Below are positions 62,402 to 64,000 of a stretch of DNA of 64,000 nt, piece after piece (positions within the stretch are counted from its first letter, which is position 1; every line of letters begins with the position of its first letter). The position numbers and the translations under genes were made by a program. Source of the stretch: Litoreibacter ponti (GTDB lineage: Bacteria; Pseudomonadota; Alphaproteobacteria; Rhodobacterales; Rhodobacteraceae); the NCBI RefSeq assembly GCF_003054285.1, contig NZ_QBKS01000001.1, positions 744,001 to 808,000 on the forward strand. Reading direction: 5' to 3'. Under the pieces are notes generated by a model that worked only from the letters and a program-made list of their open reading frames with translations, was not told the origin of the DNA and searched no databases.

Positions 62402-63580
62402 ATGAGCACACCACCCCGACAAAGCTTTATCGCACAAAACCCATCCGTGCTGTATTTCCTCGCAGCGCTCGGCCTGTTCACTCTTGGTGTCACTTTGTTG
62501 TCCGAGGCGACCGGGGTTGGCGTGATCTCGACCTCCTTCGTCAAGACGCTGGGCAAGACCCTGTGCCTGTGCCTGATCGCCATCGCGATGGACGTGGTCT
62601 GGGGCTATTGCGGCATCCTGAGCCTTGGGCATTTCGCCTTCTTCGGCATCGGCGGCTACGCCATCGGCATGTGGCTGATGTATGCGCGGACACAAGCCAT
62701 CGTGGTGCCGTCCCTGATGGAGCGCGCGATCCCGCCGACGCCCGACGAGATCAGCGACGCGATCGGCAACCAGATCTTCGGCGTGGTCGGATCATCGGAA
62801 TTCCCGCTGATCTGGGCTTTCGCGGACAGCCTGTTTTTGCAATTGGCAATGGTCGTGCTGGTGCCAGGCTTGCTGGCGCTGGTCTTTGGGTGGCTGGCCT
62901 TCCGGTCGCGGGTGACGGGGGTGTACCTGTCGATCCTGACGCAAGCTATGACGCTGGCCCTGTCGCTCTACCTGTTCCAGAACGACAGCGGGTTGCGCGG
63001 CAATAACGGCCTGTCGGGCCTGCAGAACATCCCGGGGTTCGAGGACACGTCACAGGCGGTGATCTCGATCGTGTTCTTCTACGCCTCGGCCTTGGCGCTG
63101 GCGATGGGCTATCTCTTCTTCGCATGGGTGATTTCCGGCAAGATGGGCAGCGTCGTGAAAGGCATCCGCGACAACGAGGCGCGCGTGAGGTTCCTTGGCT
63201 ATCACGTTGAAAGTTATAAGCTCTTCATCTTCACGATCACCGCCGTCGTATCCGGCATCGCAGGCGCGCTTTATTACCCGCAGGCGGGCATCATCAACCC
63301 GGGCGAGATCGCGCCGATTGCGTCGATCTATCTGGCCGTCTGGGTCGCCATTGGCGGGCGCGGCAGGCTCTATGGCGCGGTGATCGGTGCGGCATTCGTG
63401 TCGCTTCTGTCGAGCTGGTTCACCGGCGGCGGCGCGCCCGATATCCCGCTCGGTTTCTACACGATCCAATGGACCGACTGGTGGCTGGTACTGCTGGGCT
63501 TCTCCTTCGTGGCCGTCACCCTGTTCTTCCCCAAAGGCATTGGCGGGCTGTTTGACTATCTGGTGAGGAAGCCGTCATGA
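62402..63580 (+). CDS. urtC: Urea ABC transporter permease
   Basis: Encodes 392 aa, a LivM-type permease with about ten helices. The region VWGYCGILSLGHFAFFGIGGYAIGMWLM is the conserved LivM loop, and KGIRDNEARVRFLGYHVESYKLFIFTITAV the cytoplasmic coupling helix. It overlaps urtD by 4 bp. Confidence 0.95.
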   Translation: MSTPPRQSFIAQNPSVLYFLAALGLFTLGVTLLSEATGVGVISTSFVKTLGKTLCLCLIAIAMDVVWGYCGILSLGHFAFFGIGGYAIGMWLMYARTQAIVVPSLMERAIPPTPDEISDAIGNQIFGVVGSSEFPLIWAFADSLFLQLAMVVLVPGLLALVFGWLAFRSRVTGVYLSILTQAMTLALSLYLFQNDSGLRGNNGLSGLQNIPGFEDTSQAVISIVFFYASALALAMGYLFFAWVISGKMGSVVKGIRDNEARVRFLGYHVESYKLFIFTITAVVSGIAGALYYPQAGIINPGEIAPIASIYLAVWVAIGGRGRLYGAVIGAAFVSLLSSWFTGGGAPDIPLGFYTIQWTDWWLVLLGFSFVAVTLFFPKGIGGLFDYLVRKPS

Positions 63581-64000
63581 GCATGCTGCTGGAAGTATCT
63601 GGCGTGTCGGTTTCGTTCGACGGCTTCAAGGCGATCAACAACCTGTCGATCAACTTCGCCGAGGCCGAGCTGCGCGCGATCATCGGGCCCAATGGCGCAG
63701 GCAAGACGACCTTCATGGACATCGTGACGGGCAAGACCAAGCCCGACGAGGGCCGCGTGATCTGGGGCGAGAAGAACATCTCGCTGCTGGGTATGTCGGA
63801 AAGCCAGATCGCGATGGAGGGCATCGGGCGCAAGTTCCAGAAACCCACCGTGTTCGAGGATCAGACGGTGCGGCAAAATCTGGCGATGGCGCTTAAGACC
63901 CCGCGCGGTCCGTTTGCGGTGCTGATGCACAAGAAAACCGCGACCAATGCCGCCCGGATCGAGGCGATTGCCGACGAGATCGGACTGCTCGATCAGCTGA
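63577..64000 (+). CDS. urtD: Urea ABC transporter ATPase, N-terminal part
   Basis: The first 141 codons are present; the gene runs off the window end. Walker A is GPNGAGKTT in AIIGPNGAGKTTFMDIVTGKTKPDEG. The Q-loop region GIGRKFQKPTVFEDQTVRQNLAMAL is typical of LivG/UrtD. The ATG at 63577 overlaps urtC. A second ATPase, UrtE, is expected next but lies outside the window. Confidence 0.93.
   Translation, partial: MSMLLEVSGVSVSFDGFKAINNLSINFAEAELRAIIGPNGAGKTTFMDIVTGKTKPDEGRVIWGEKNISLLGMSESQIAMEGIGRKFQKPTVFEDQTVRQNLAMALKTPRGPFAVLMHKKTATNAARIEAIADEIGLLDQL

Overview
This is a high-GC, densely packed chromosomal window. Its gene content points to a Rhodobacterales (Roseobacter-group) alphaproteobacterium: a NepR/EcfG/PhyR general stress response, a glpSTPQUV-type glycerol ABC importer, a urtABCD urea importer, TamA/TamB, and a thiamine cluster with TenA and ThiXYZ. 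No rRNA, tRNA, CRISPR array or insertion sequence was seen. Species assignment is inference only.

Region 1 (1-19841, + strand) is the most unusual part. It is the 3' half of a contractile-injection-system (eCIS, phage-tail-like) locus: hub tail end, gpV spike, gp25 wedge, two baseplate proteins, a tail-protein-I homologue with a beta-helix-like extension, a DUF6519-like protein with a PASTA-like repeat and a basic tail, and a giant DUF4157 (HELSH) protein. Three tightly linked hydrolase genes follow: a patatin-like lipase, an HExxH...E (gluzincin-like) metalloprotease and a ComEC-like metallo-beta-lactamase-fold enzyme. The trio has no obvious structural role and is a good candidate for cargo or cargo-processing functions. 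Sheath, tube and ATPase genes, if present, lie upstream of the window.

Region 2 (19834-25589) is metabolic: an FAD monooxygenase and an SDR on the minus strand, then a YcaQ-type DNA glycosylase, a bicupin, and an OtnC/OtnI pair for four-carbon acid sugar catabolism.

Region 3 (25630-33190) is a TPP-riboswitch-led operon, thiD-thiO-thiS-thiG-thiE-thiF-thiY-tenA-thiZ-thiX. It makes the thiazole de novo and imports and salvages the pyrimidine. thiC is absent from the window.

Region 4 (33189-40561) is a general stress response island: nepR-ecfG-histidine kinase, divergent phyR, a receiver-like protein, a Crp/Fnr regulator and several small membrane or envelope genes. I find eight GGAAC-N16/17-nGTT-like promoter candidates in it, five matching the EcfG consensus exactly. 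nepR, a DUF1328 gene and a 59-residue membrane protein are short genes here that are easily missed.

Region 5 (40568-52540) carries tamA-tamB, a divergent ABC ATPase/FtsX permease/lipocalin-like trio followed by a flavin-binding oxidase-family gene, and a BlaR1/BlaI-like pair with no beta-lactamase beside it.

Region 6 (52625-64000) holds the glycerol importer genes (glpV-S-T-P-Q-U, minus strand) and the divergent urea importer urtA-B-C-D. urtD runs off the window end.
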